DNA of 64,000 bases from Diadema setosum. Taxonomy: Eukaryota > Echinodermata > Echinoidea > Diadematoida > Diadematidae. The notes under the pieces are model-generated. The model worked only from the letters and a program-made list of their open reading frames with translations. It searched no databases and was not told the origin of the DNA. Of this stretch, positions 23,893-35,971 are shown in pieces. The number at the start of each line of letters is the position of its first letter. Positions within the stretch are counted from its first letter, which is position 1. Where the stretch lies: positions 29,440,781-29,504,780 of the forward strand of contig NC_092706.1 of NCBI RefSeq assembly GCF_964275005.1. The letters are read 5' to 3'. The position numbers were made by a program, and so were the translations under genes.

Positions 23893-25066
23893 TATATATA
23901 TATATATATATATATAATACATAATTATATCAATATTTGATATAAAAATCGATTGCTATATATCAACAGCATCTCACGTATCGGGTAAGGGGGCCGTAAT
24001 GCAGCAACAGATAATCTTGAGATTCATTTCAAACGGACTCGTATCATGTATTGAAGAAAAGATCAAAACTCAATAGGAACATTTTTCCCAATTCTGACAT
24101 AACTAAATTGATTTCAGTTGTGAGCATGTTCCTTGATAACCACACTTTTTCAGTGAACCAAAAAGGAGGAAATGATATACATGTCCATAAGGGTACAAGC
24201 TATCAGCGACTGAACAGTAATACTGAGTACTGGAATTTGGTTAATTTTGTTTGTCTATAATACATTACTTATGGGAAAGAGATGGTAATAATTTTCGTTT
24301 GTCCCATATAAGCGTACATCGGATCTTAACTTACGTTTGTTTTTATATAATTATACAAATAATGAGATGTTGAATATAACTGGATTAATTGAAAGAAAAG
24401 ATTGTTCGTTTTTGCAAGGTGTATGTAGAAACTTTGATGCACCTATTGAGTGAGTGAGTGAATATATTCTGTTTATGGACTGAAGTAAGAGAATGGATTG
24501 TCTTATGCGGATTTAGAAATTACATTTTTGACGGAAAATGAGTTATTTGGTTTTATTGGTGTCAGTAATTCACCATTGAACTGTATTTCATGCTTGTAAG
24601 AACGGAAATTAATGATTGTAAATTACGAAGAATAATGCCTCGTTTTTATTCATGTAAAGATGGCATTCAAGGAATATCATAATAATGGATTTCTTTCTTT
24701 TTTGCAAGAAATAATCAAAAGCTATGTGTTACAGAAAAATTGTGTCTGTTTTGACACCTGTTTTCTTATATGTAACGTTATATGTAACGTTATGAAGTTC
24801 TGAGTCACGACAATCCATTGCCTGTTTATCGAAGTGTTTTCCTAGAAGCATTACGATGTATTATGTGCTTCGATGAATATTGTATACGTAGGTGTGAAAT
24901 AGAATAGTAAATATCCCTGCGGGGAAAAAACAAACTTTGAAAATAGGTTTGTTTTGTTTGTTTGTTTGTTTTTTGTTCATCTGTAAACATGGCTTGATAG
25001 CCCTTGGTGCAAACATTTATGTACAAGCGTTCATGTCTCCAAATTGCGTGTTTAACAGACGAGGAC
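23893..25066. other. region downstream of P450 copy 1
   Basis: A short (TA)n run is followed by AT-rich sequence matching 40204-41419 in unit 2. It should contain the 3' UTR of the minus-strand P450. A (TTTG)n tract lies near 24946-24976. No other gene is recognised. Confidence 0.5.
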
Positions 25067-25245
25067 TTAGCGAGGTTTTGCAATGATTTCGTACGGTTTC
25101 GGCAAAAGAGTCGAGACGCGATGTCCGTAATCGTAGTTCGGTTCGATTCCGTCGGGAATACAGAAGGACAAGTGTTTCACTAGGGTCACCACGAAGATGA
25201 AGAACTCCATCCTGGCCAGTTGTTCGCCTACACACACTCGACGGC
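25067..25245 (-). CDS. P450 copy 1 exon 5 (haem loop, C-terminus)
   Basis: The exon starts after CTCATTGAAG and completes the Gly codon split by intron 4. It encodes RRVCVGEQLARMEFFIF with the haem-ligand Cys and ends EIIAKPR followed by TAA at 25067-25069. Confidence 0.95.
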
Positions 25246-28200
25246 CTTCAATGAGAAAAGTCCACAATAAGATTACGCAAAAAATAATAATAACAAATTA
25301 TGATCTATACCAAATAGGCCTTTATGCATGAGGAGTGGATGACTGCATCAATATTAGTAGAACACACCGGTGAAGTCTGAGGAAAGTTTGACAATCCATT
25401 CAAAAGTAACTAACAAAGATTTATAAAGTTTTGGTGCCACCAGTCCTGCATGAGAAGTCTACGACAGTTCGCGACAAAACTGCAGGACAACGATGAAAAA
25501 AAAAAAAAAAAAACGTAAAGAAAGTGTATACAAAAAAGATAAACATTTCATTTCTTTCAAATGAAAAGTAAACATTCCCTCGACTTATTAATGACACATT
25601 CTGAAAGTAACATTATTCCCCTTGCTTTTTGAAAGGGGTAAGTGCTCTTTCATTATGCTTGAAAAGAGAAAATATGTTGAATTCTCTGTATGGAGAGGAG
25701 GGTAGGTTTGTGAAATACTGACGCTATGATGCGGGCAGCAACTTGAGGGGTCAGTTGAATTTGGGATGTTCTTCAAATTTCTTATCTTCAGACCACTTCG
25801 AAAAGAAATCTTGCACCATTCTTCTCGTTTCCTCTTCATGATCTTACAATTGAGTTTGACAAAACAGACAAATTGAACGTTAAATGTTGTACACATCTTG
25901 TTGAAAGATTGACAGACCGTTCAGTCGTTACCTCTCACATAAGTTTCTATCACAAAGATGTAAATTCAGAGAAAGCTTCATGCAATTCTGCAAAAACAAC
26001 ATTATCAGAAATTAGTAATATCATTTCATTTTAAGTGTTTGTTTATGTCAATTCTGTCAATTACTGTCTAAGAACTGTTCTGCAGGTTAATACTTTGTAT
26101 TCTGTTCTCTTCTCTTTTGCCTTTTGTCTAGCGAGTTATACATTTTGATTATTATCTTGTCGCTCCAGAATATGTCATGCTTACCCGCCCCAAAAGGCAT
26201 ATATGCTTTGTTCTTCACGAACTCAGTGCCGTCGGCATTTAGAAACCTCTCAGGTCGGAACACTTCCGGGTCACCCCAGATTTTGGGGTCACTGTGTATG
26301 GCGAGAATGTTCGCCATGATTGTAGCTCCCCGAGGGATGACGTAGTCCCGTACACTGACATCTTCTGTGGTTACGTGAGGCAACCCAAGCGGCAGGACCG
26401 GACGAAAGCGAAGAACCTCGGTGGTAAAAGCGAGAGTGTACGGCATCTTTTGAAGATTAGTACCAATTACTATTCCCTCAGAATCTTCTATCTTCTGAAT
26501 TTCGAGCAAGATCTGTGAATGTTGAAAGGTGTTAGATTAACATCAAACTAAATACAGTGTTTATACGATGTTCGCTTAAACGATTGCATTATAGGCCTAC
26601 ACTGAAAGGAGCAATCAGAATATATGTAGCAAAATCAATCACTCGACGACAGCATTTATATCAATAAAGACAACAGACTATGTTACATGCCAGTGTTAGA
26701 TATCAGTCAGATCGTGTTTATTTGGCTGCAATGATAACGATGGATGATCGGAAAAACTTAATTTTAAGACTTGGTTTGTCTCAACCTACTAGTACTTGAT
26801 TGTCATAATTGTGAATTTTCTTTATTTTTATCTCCCTATACAATTGAAATTTGTAAGATCGCAATTGCTGATCTGTAGTTCAATAAACATGTCGGATCTT
26901 ACCAATTTCATTCGTAGAAGGAGACAAAACTGAAGAACATTCACGCCTAAACCTTTCCCTCTGCTTAATATTCTCCCTGCTTTCAAATGATTTCAGAAAT
27001 ATGATAAGAAAAAATTAAACCAAAGATTGATATATGCCAGGAATCATTTATGCCGCCAGAGATAGATTAGTGCATTTTTTATTCTTCCTTTTTTTAAAAG
27101 TCTGAGTAATTTCAATCTTTCTTGGATGAATAATTAAACAATAAAACAGAGGTTATGAATTTTCTTCAGTCAAAAATGGAATGTTGGCAGTAATGGCTGC
27201 ATGCTGTTGCGCTGTTGCGTCATTTTTTTTTTCTTATTTGATTTGATAAACGGGGGCCCGTTGCATAAAAGTTACAATTATGGTAACTTTGCCATCCAAT
27301 GGTAACTTCCATGGAATTCTTGATTTTGATCGGCTGTTGAGTATTGTTACCATGGTATTGTTGAGTATTGTTACCATGAGTATTGCTACCATTGGATGGT
27401 GAAGTTACCGTAATTGTAACTTTTATGCAACGGCCGGGCCCCTGATCTGATTTAAATGGATTCTTTATCTGCATTCCTTTTCATTGAAAATATAACAGAA
27501 GGCCAGATTAACAAAGTTATTGAGTAACATTTGAACAGTGGAAATAAATGGGCAAGTCCAAGATAATGTCCCCTCAGATGCTCAAAATTCATCTTGATTT
27601 TATCAAAAAGTTATTGATATCATGTTGTAGCCAAAGAGTTAAATCATATATTTCCAGCAAAGAAAATATTGAATTATGCAAATTTATGCAAGAAATATGG
27701 CCTTGATTTGCATAAATCAAAAACAAACCTTACGTATGGGACAAATTATAAATATTCATCTAAAATCAGTTGAATTTGTCCTTGACCTAGTTCCTTTATG
27801 GACATGACCCCTGTATGAGTTAGTATAATCTGCAATTGGTAAGACAAGGTCAGCACATTAATTATGCAAATTATGCACTTTCCCAGAACATAGTGTCCCA
27901 TACGTAAGGATTTGAGTATGTTTTTTTAAGTTTTTTCTGAAGATTTGTAACATTGACCAATCATACTTTAGGAAGTTCTAATTTATTCATTTCAACTCCA
28001 GATTAGCAAAACTAAATGAGGAAATTTAATTAGTCCTTCATCTTATAACTAATTAAAGTTTGCTTACGTATGGGACAAATGCCTTACGTATGGGACATTA
28101 CATGCAAAGTGAATGGGAAAACCGCCTTTTGACATGGATGCTATATGTCCTTACATTTGTTTGGTTAATGGTTATCTTTGCACCTACTCTGAAGGATATG

Positions 28201-31200
28201 TCTATATATCTGCCTCTCCTACTCAGTTGACCTCAGGGAGAGTGTAAGAACAGCATTATTGAGTCATTCTATGATTAAGAAAGGAAAATAAAGAATATTC
28301 ATTTATACTTGTATTTTCTTGCTTTCATTACAGGCTGTGCAGCTGGTCTTAAATTAACATTCCCCGTTAACATTTTGATATTGGACATTTTCTTAATTCA
28401 GTTATCATTTTCAACTTTACCTCTCTACAAAATGACTTTGTCCAAGAATGGGATTCTCTGAGTGTCATCTTAGGTGCAGTACACTGTTCAGCATGTACCA
28501 CAGGTTGTACAGCCTCAAAAGCGAAATCAAAACAATTGTGCTTATGGCGCGCATCAATGACAACATTATAGGTCTTACTGAAAAGAAAAATCACTTAAGG
28601 TGTGAGCAGGTAACTTTGTCATTACTAGAGTTGATAGCAAAGGAAAAACCCTATGAGAATACTTTTTATTTTGATATGATTGTTAATATTTCAACTGCTC
28701 ACCCTCAGAATATGTCATGACTTATCAAGGTCATGAACATGATTTCTGAAAATCCTGTAAAATGAAGACTATAGTTTACATTTGCTATAAACCACAATAT
28801 CAATACTGGTTCTGTGGTTGGAGTGCTAAAAACACAAATTACACAAACAAATAGGGAATTCAATATTCTTTTCTATTTTGTGTTTGAAGAGACAGATGTG
28901 CTCTGAGACACCTTCATCAACTCATACTTACTTTGTACCCCACATCTACACAATTATCAACATACATTGCAATCTGGTAGTGTATGATCAAATGAGGTTA
29001 TTAGAATTTATTCAAAATTGTAATTTGCAGATCAGTGAGTTACTTAAGTGTTTCAAATCTAGATTTGAATGTGCAAATGATAATCTTTCCTGTATCACTA
29101 CACAAGCATGTATGTATGTACAAAGTAACACAAATTTTGTCGTCTTTGGTTTCATAGACATGAAGCCAAGCATTTGAAAAAAAAAAAAAAAACAGCATTG
29201 GTACATACATTCTTCTATCTCCTTAAAATCTAAAACTTTCATTAAAATTTGATTGATTTTGCAGTTCAGCTAAAATTCACGTGGCAAAACATGATGATTA
29301 CAGAGCAAAATGAAGTACTCTTGTTGTTGTTGTGTTTTGTGCTGCATTTCAAACAATTATAAAGCTTTATAAAAACTTAGACAACTTGCAAGGTAAGCCT
29401 AGAGCTACTGAAAGTACCCACTTCAAACTGTATTTGCAAATTACATTGTACATGACATTTGATTCTAAAGTTGAAATTATCAAGACTACAAATTAGTTAT
29501 TGTACATGTACATGTATGCTATATCAAGGTCACAAGCTAGAATTCGCTCATTTTTTTTTTTTCATTTGATGAAAAAATATTGACTAGAGTAATTACAAAT
29601 GGGCTAGAAATAGAGTGTCAGTATACTATATCTGTATGTGTAGACATCATGAGGACAGTGTTAATGCATGACGGAATCCAAACTAAGACATTTAATTGTA
29701 AATTGGTAATTACTTTTATTTGATTTATTTTAGCTTTTGCTAGGTACCTGAACCGGGAAAGTACCCACTTAGAAGTCTATTTCATTTGTTACATGTTGTA
29801 GCATGATTTGTGGAACTGAATATGACACTATGGGGAAATTTAAAGTCATTCCCATGAATGCATTTGTGCACTAAAGACAAATGTCCCATACGTAAGTTGA
29901 GCCATGTCCCATACGTAAGGTGTACTTTCGTTAATTAAACCAACTTCATGAAAATATGCTTTATTCTTTTGCAGTGAAACTTTGCTGAAAGATACTTCAG
30001 TATTGTACCTTTCTTCACTTCCAAACAGAACTTGATCAGTAAGGTACTTTCAGAGAATTTTCAGTTCAAACTTTATTTTGAAAAATCCAGTTTTTCTCTG
30101 GTCCCATACGTAAGTTGGCATATTTTTCTTAATAAAACCATTAACCCAAGGTCAAATGGCATCAAACTTAAACACAATATTCTTCTCAGGGATACCAGTC
30201 CTCCTGATGATAAACAATAAAATCCAAGTGCTCCTTCATTACTTTTCAGAGGTTTGAAATCTCTGAATGTCCCATACGTAAGGTGCGCGATATCTTGGAC
30301 TTGCCCAAATGCAAATCGGTGAATAATTGACTTAAATATGTACAGCAACATTTTTCTTAATATTACAAAATATATACGAGCAGGTGTTATTTACTTATTA
30401 AGAAAAAAAAGATTTCACATACCTGCTGTTTGAAAAATTAAGCAACTCTATAAGTGAAATAAAAAATGAAGGAGACCATCATCATACACCGATGTTTAAC
30501 AAGGGCAAAGGCCTCAGAAATACACATTGAATTATTATGTACAGTACGATCATAGATATTCCGCTCACTGAGCACTTGCCAAGTGGGGAAACAAATGCGA
30601 AATGGTGCATAGTGTAAAAGTGTAGAAAGTTTGTGTGTAAACGTATAGCGTTTACACAAGAATGTGAATTTGCTTCTTACTAACTGATAATGTTGAGCCT
30701 GACAAAAACAGTCAAGTGGCATTCCGAGAAGTGATTTCATGAGCGGTAGAGTACAAGTCCCTTGGCTTAAGTCGTCTTTGGAACTGGTATATGCTAACAC
30801 CGGCAGGCAAAGTGTTGAGCAGCAGCCCACAATCATAAGGCAGAGGTAATGTTTTTATTTTGCTTTTTTTTTTTTGAGGGGGAGGTGGCTGTCAGGGGTA
30901 GTGCTTGTGGTTCGGTCAAGTATCAATTCACCTTTCCCTCCCTGAAGAATCTCAGGAAGAACTTACCCTCGGAAAGTCTGTGTCATCCCACCCACGAGTC
31001 ATACAACCCACGAATTCAACATTAAAAAAAAAAAAGGTCCATGAGTCATACAGCCCATGAGTACGACACCAGGCAGGTAAGGCCCATAGACAAAAACAGC
31101 CCACGAGCTGTTTAACATTACAACACAGGGTTTACTGTGTCGATATCGTACGTGGGCCTTGTTTGCTTATTGTCGAACTCATGGGCTATATAACTCGTGG

Positions 31201-32167
31201 ATTTTATGATTCGTGGGTGTCAAACTTGCGATGTGCACCCGGAAACTCAGTTCTTTTCTTCCCCCCCCCCCCCCAAAAAAAAAAAAAAAAATCTCAATTT
31301 TTTTTCTCTCTCAATAGTGTGTGTGTGTGTGTGTGTGTGTGTCTTATTCTCTTTGTGAAATGTGTCTCATCATGTTCAAACTGACATCCAATCGGTGAAA
31401 GACAATTTGCACATTATTATTTAATTTCCTTTGACAATCAGTACTAACCTTTTCTTGACAGCTCGGTAAACCAGCCAAGAAAAGAATTGCCCATGTTATC
31501 GACATCGATGTTGTGTCGGTGCCGGCGACAAAAACGTCAAAAAACGGCATCCAAATGTGCTTCTTACTGGGAAGGGTCTGCTTCTTGCTGTCCGTTGTTC
31601 GTCTTTTCTCCTCGGCAAGAAACATATCGACCAAATCTCGCAACTCATTTTCATCGAATGTCTCTTCATGTTGTTTAATCTCTGCGTTGAGGAAATCTCG
31701 GATGTGCGTAAGGGCACAGCGCTCTTTCTTCAGTAAGAAGAGTGGAGCATCGGGGATCAATACAATGTCACTTCCGAATATGGTGTTGATGCTGGAGATG
31801 ACGTTTCCTACTTTATCGTCGGAATCCTCGAATCTACGCCCAACAGTTATTCGGGCGATGACATTGCAGACAGCACGGTTAACTAACCTTGCGGGGTTAA
31901 AGGAAAGACGATCTTTTGCAGCAAACTCTTGGACGAGCAGCGTCGCCTCTATCTTGGTTTCATTGGCAATTACCTGTTTTCCCATCCCGAAGTGACGCAG
32001 AGCCGTCAGAACAAAGCGGCGAGTGTCAGACCAGACGTCGCCCTCGCTGAAAACTACGCCACCTACGACAGAGGAAGAAGATTATATATTCATTATTGGT
32101 CCATGCAAAGAATAACATGGGTCTAGGGCAATTACCCTATATAATGGTGGCAATGATAATAATGATG

Positions 32168-32215
<48 letters not shown>

Positions 32216-35200
32216 GTAATTATAATGATAACAATAATGATAATAATAATAATGATAATAATAATGATAATAATATTAATGATGATAATAATAATGATAA
32301 TGATAGACTCTCCCATAGCGCTCATCATACCTGAAAAGATATCATGGCGCTGTGGAAATGTTGAATTTGTGAATTTTGAATTTGTGAATGAACGAGCAAA
32401 TTTCGCGAAGTGTTTTTGGATATAAACTTCGAGAAATTTTGTCAGTGTGACAGCGGCTATTGATCGATGAACGTAATTGTCGCCATGAAATGCCTCGCAT
32501 AATGTGTATACCACGTAATATTTCAAATATTATTCATTAATATCAGATGAACTTCGAAGCTTTCTATTTTCATGTCTGGGTTTTGTTTGTGCGGTTGTAT
32601 CTATTGATTTAAGTAAGTGATGATTAAAACATTGAACTCATCAAAAATGGAAGAAAAATATTAGTGGAGATAAGTTTAATTTATGCATTTTGCATTTATA
32701 GCCATCAAATGCCTTACCTACCATGTAAAGATTCAAGTATCAATTAAGCAAAATGAGATGTACGCAAATGTTCTCTGCTTCATGTCTGAAGTTTGTTCCT
32801 GCGTGTTCCTAGAACCATCTGTGTTGATTGCATAAATGAGTGATGAGTGAGACTTCGCTTTTATTGCCATTTTGAAGTGCCTTGCCTACCTTTCAAATAT
32901 TCAAATATCAATTAATATCTAGTCTACGTCGACGCTCTATACTCTGGTCTGGGTTTTGTGCTTGTTTTCCGGTAAGATTAATTTGTGTGTGTAATATTTG
33001 TGTACTGAGTAATGCTGCAGTCATTCCACGCATCAAGCATGCACTTTGTGAATCAAAAAGGTATTTTGTATTTATTGTCATCAAATGCTTTGCCTATTTT
33101 AAATGAATGTCAGATTCACGTCGACGTTTTCAACTTTCGTGCCTGCTTTTTGTGTTTGTGTGTCGATAGAACATGTATTTTTGTGGGTATAGTATCTATG
33201 TAGTGTGTGATGCTTTAGACGCATCAGGATTCCAGCCCAGTAGCCTACCCTGCGCACGATATAATCTACAGGTTCCGTCCATACGCGGTAAATTATAATT
33301 GAAAACAAATTTCCCTCCATAGCCTTAGTTTTCATTTCATCCAAATTTTAGATTTGGTTCCGACATCCAATGGCATTTAGGCAGTGCAAAGTATCAGCCA
33401 CAAATTATCAAAATAATGAGAGAATCGTTACGCAAAGTTTGCACAGAAAGAAAGAACAAAACAATAGACACCCAAAGAGATAAAGAATTCCCGCAGAAAC
33501 AGAAGGGATAGTTATCTCACACGGGTCACCTAATTATGACTGACTGCAGTCGCAACAGGTCTGTTTTAAATACAGTTAAACATATTTATGGCGGTCATCC
33601 AAGGGATATGAAAAGAGAAGTTGTTATAGACAGATGGCCGTCACAGAGAGGAGACCCCTAAGACAGGTTTGATTGTACATTCCTACGCTATTACAAGTCT
33701 GTACATTTTCTGCAATATAGAAATATCCCTTCTCCACCCTATCCATGCTATCCCTCCGTCATAAGCAGCCCCTTCCTATACTATTGCGTATAATATATTA
33801 TGTAATATTACTGGTGTGAAATGCATTTCTGTAAAGGCAAACTCTGACGTTATATCGATATACCAAGAGTATAGATAAACGTACATTAGCTGAAATTTAA
33901 TGTGAACAGTTAACGGATAAGAGAAATGTACATTTATTCACAGATTCATAGATGATTGTACTACTTATAAAAACATTCCTGTATGTAAAACCCGTTGAGT
34001 GGAAACAAAATATTTCTTGAGAGTGATAGCTAGTTGCATTTCACCTGTAAAATTCCTTTCTTTACAAAATTAATAGCCAATTGAAATGAAATGTAAAAAC
34101 CGTCCCATGCCTGCCTTAAGACCCATGGATAGATGATGTGTCAAATGAAATAATTGCAGAATATAGTAAAAGATTGATTGATAGCCACGTATGCACAGAT
34201 AGAGCGATTGAGTTATCTCCTATAGTACCTTTGGTATGGTCCATGATGTTTTTGAAGATCGGAAGCTTTGGTCGACCGGAAGTCAGGTTTGCTTGCTTGA
34301 CCAGTACTTCGTCGACTAGAGATGGGCTTGAGATAAACACGAGTCTCTGACCTCCTTCATGCAGGAAAGCGATGTCTCCGTACCTTGTAAATTGGATTGA
34401 TTTGAAGCAGCCACATTATGGTCAGTCAAGTGTCCCGCATGTCAAAAAAACTCGGTTAATCGGCAAATTTAATAATCTTTGCTTTCGGCGATAAACTAAG
34501 TTTATAGGTCGATAAATCGAGTTTTTCGATTTATGGGACATTTGGCTTGCCATAGACATATTAAACCTTATAGGATCGAGCTCTATTCGCATTCAATATA
34601 ATGCTTCATAGAAAAAAAAAGAACATCATCTATGCCAACTTTTACGCTAATTCAATTACTTCTTCTTCTTTTTTTCATTTGGACACGAGTTTTATTTGTC
34701 TCATGCTGTGACCAAAGACACAGTCGCCATGGTTTCGCTCATGGCTGCTTAAAGCAATAATGTTTTTGTATATCCATCTTCTACAGCACTGTATGTCTGC
34801 TCGTTCCTAAACATTTAAAAATTATTCAAGTACAGGTTTGTGTATTCATATGATAATTAGTGTTCGTTGTGTGCGTACATGTGTGTTTATGAAACAACGG
34901 TTTTGTTTTGAATTCTAAATAGAGTATGTTAATATTCTCAAGCTATTTCATATAATTACCATTTCTTTTATGAATTCACATTGCAGGAAATGCAATGTAA
35001 AATAGTTGGTTTTAGGATTAGAAGGAACCGTATATAATGGCACATGTATGTAAAGGTTTGGGGTAAAAAAAAAAAAGATAGCTATCAGGAAGCGTTAACA
35101 CTAACTTTTTATTAATGCTCGTGATCCGCTGCAGGAAATTTTGAAATGAGAAAAGTCGGCTGATGAAGTGGAAAGGGGACGGCTTTCTGCAGGGCCCTGG

Positions 35201-35320
35201 CGGGAGTTTGTCGGTAACATGGACCCAGAATGTTCGTATGTACCACGTGATTGCTAGAGCAGCAGCCGCTGCCAGGAGGGCGTTCTCCTTGAAAGATGAT
35301 AAGATATCGGGAAGCGCCAT
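25067..35320 (-). CDS. cytochrome P450, CYP2-clan, copy 1 (complete, 5 exons)
   Basis: Join of 35106-35320, 34229-34383, 31449-32062, 26185-26512 and 25067-25245 on the minus strand: 1491 bp, 496 aa, the usual length for the family. The intron phases are 2, 1, 0 and 1, and all introns are GT-AG. The protein has an N-terminal membrane anchor (about residues 13-35), a Pro-rich hinge LPPGP (39-43), GVVFSEGDVW with the WxxxR-type C-helix, the I-helix oxygen-binding AGTDTT (303-308), the K-helix ExxR (E360-R363), PERF (415-418) and the haem loop FGAGRRVCVG with Cys442. It is predicted to be an ER-anchored haem-thiolate monooxygenase that takes electrons from NADPH-P450 reductase. The substrate is unknown. 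Five exons are fewer than the nine of vertebrate CYP2 genes. CYP2-clan membership rests on motif style, and subfamily is not assigned. Confidence 0.95.
26185..26512 (-). CDS. P450 copy 1 exon 4 (K helix, PERF)
   Basis: Acceptor ATTCACAG and donor GTAAGC. The 328-bp exon encodes the K-helix TEVLRF, the beta-1 region around DYVIPRG, FRPERF, and the start of the haem loop (YMPFGAG). Confidence 0.95.
27253..27442. mobile_element. 190-bp foldback MITE in P450 copy 1 intron 3
   Basis: The left end GGGGCCCGTTGCATAAAAG and inverted right end, with inner arms GTTACAATTATGGTAAC and ATCCAATGGTAAC repeated inverted. The same element sits at the same place in unit 2 (43466-43655), so it predates the duplication. 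Its GGGCCCG terminus resembles those of the foldback elements at 9851 and 20369. Confidence 0.9.
27550..30306. mobile_element. 2757-bp TIR transposon with subterminal TACGTA motifs
   Basis: The TIRs are 16 bp (GGGCAAGTCCAAGATA at both ends) and the flanks are AAAT (27546-27549 and 30307-30310). Unit 2 carries the empty site with a single AAAT at about 43761. Eight copies of TTACGTATGGGAC or its complement occur only near the ends: 27729, 27895, 28064, 28084 on the left and 29883, 29906, 30101, 30269 on the right. That pattern is typical of transposase-binding subterminal repeats. The interior has frames no longer than about 100 codons with no recognisable transposase, so it is non-autonomous. 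A 4-bp duplication occurs in several superfamilies, and I do not assign one. Confidence 0.9.
30989..31221. mobile_element. foldback element with CCCACGAGTCATACA repeats
   Basis: An inverted-repeat element. Its arms carry variations of CCCACGAGTCATACAACCCA, and the right end inverted reads GACACCCACGAATCATACAA. The copy in unit 2 is at 44464-44707. It is non-coding and lies in intron 3 of the P450 near exon 3. Confidence 0.8.
31449..32062 (-). CDS. P450 copy 1 exon 3 (C to I helix)
   Basis: A 614-bp exon with acceptor TGTCGTAG and donor GTTAGT. It runs from the GVVFSEGDVWSDTRRF region to SCQEK and includes the I-helix AGTDTTS. This single exon spans what is split into several exons in vertebrate CYP2 genes. 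A long open frame on the opposite strand (31513-31995) is a shadow. Confidence 0.95.
32118..32310. repeat. CTAGGGCAATTACCC end plus ATA/AAT/GAT microsatellite
   Basis: GGGTCTAGGGCAATTACCC (the end sequence of the element at 16246-16417) is followed by a long ATA/AAT/GAT trinucleotide tract. The same arrangement is in unit 2 at 45871-46025. Confidence 0.8.
33573..33675. mobile_element. short pogo-like MITE (103 bp), unit 1
   Basis: TA-flanked, beginning CAGTTAAACAT and ending AGACAGGTTTGATTG, with GGCGGTCATC and GATGGCCGTC in inverted positions. It is a miniature relative of the 1.9-kb element at 21997-23892. The unit 2 copy is at 48194-48296. Confidence 0.75.
34229..34383 (-). CDS. P450 copy 1 exon 2
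   Basis: Acceptor TTTACAAG; a 155-bp exon encoding YGDIAFLHEGGQRLVFISS through IMDHTK. Its donor is GTACTA, a weak match to the consensus. The join to exon 3 restores a GG pair before VVFSEGD, as expected for the family. Confidence 0.9.
35106..35320 (-). CDS. P450 copy 1 exon 1 (membrane anchor)
   Basis: ATG at 35318-35320 opens MALPDILSSFKENALLAAAA, followed by an Ala-rich membrane segment and LPPGP. This start is preferred because it is the first ATG below a TATA box and gives the standard N-terminal anchor. Donor GTTAGT. Confidence 0.92.
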
Positions 35321-35387
35321 TTCCGTTGACGAAGATGTGCTGTGTGCTGACCTGGATTTCTGCAGGGGCAGAGATAATGTCGTATGG

Positions 35388-35394
35388 TTTTATA
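35388..35394 (-). promoter_or_regulatory. TATA box of P450 copy 1
   Basis: TATAAAA on the minus strand, 68 bp upstream of the start codon, leaving room for initiation about 30 bp downstream and a 5' UTR of about 40 bp. The matching position in copy 2 reads AATAAAA. Confidence 0.6.
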
Positions 35395-35864
35395 GGACCT
35401 TTTCTTTTCTTTATTAATACAACCAAATCCATGCTGGGCAGTGAAACGATATGAAATTCATGCTGTTGAAAATATTCAAAGTAGTGATTGAAAAAATATG
35501 AAACGTGAAATGGGTCTGCTAGAGAAAAAGAAAATCAAATGAAGAATAAGATAAGCCTGCTGAAAGCTGAACCCTTTCATTTGTTTGAAACTAGCAACTC
35601 TACAAACCATTGTCCCAAACTATTCAGAATGGTGTTAACTGACAATGCTCTGGATACACAAGGCGGTCAGTGCATGATCTGTCAGTTTAGTCTAGCGGGC
35701 ATTCTAATACCTTCATGCAGCTATCATCACCAATTATACGACAGATCAACTTATGATTGCGTGCTATTGAATATGAACAATGTCTGTACAGTCATGACAG
35801 TGATACGTTATATTTACTTGTACTTTAAAACGACTTCTGTTTACGATATTCTTAAGATCAAAGT

Positions 35865-35904
<40 letters not shown>

Positions 35905-35921
35905 TTATACCCCTTCTCACA

Positions 35922-35971
<50 letters not shown>

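Noticed and set aside
25139..25150. GGTTCGATTCC resembling a tRNA B box (also in exon 5 of copy 2)
   Set aside because: It lies in P450 coding sequence and no cloverleaf can be drawn around it.
31513..31995. 160-codon plus-strand frame opposite P450 exon 3 (and its twin at 45261-45743)
   Set aside because: It is the antisense shadow of a strongly supported P450 exon and has no recognisable domain; duplication explains its presence twice.
32096..32526. Ile-rich frames over the AAT/GAT microsatellite (also 45848-46147)
   Set aside because: Repeat artefact inside P450 intron 2.
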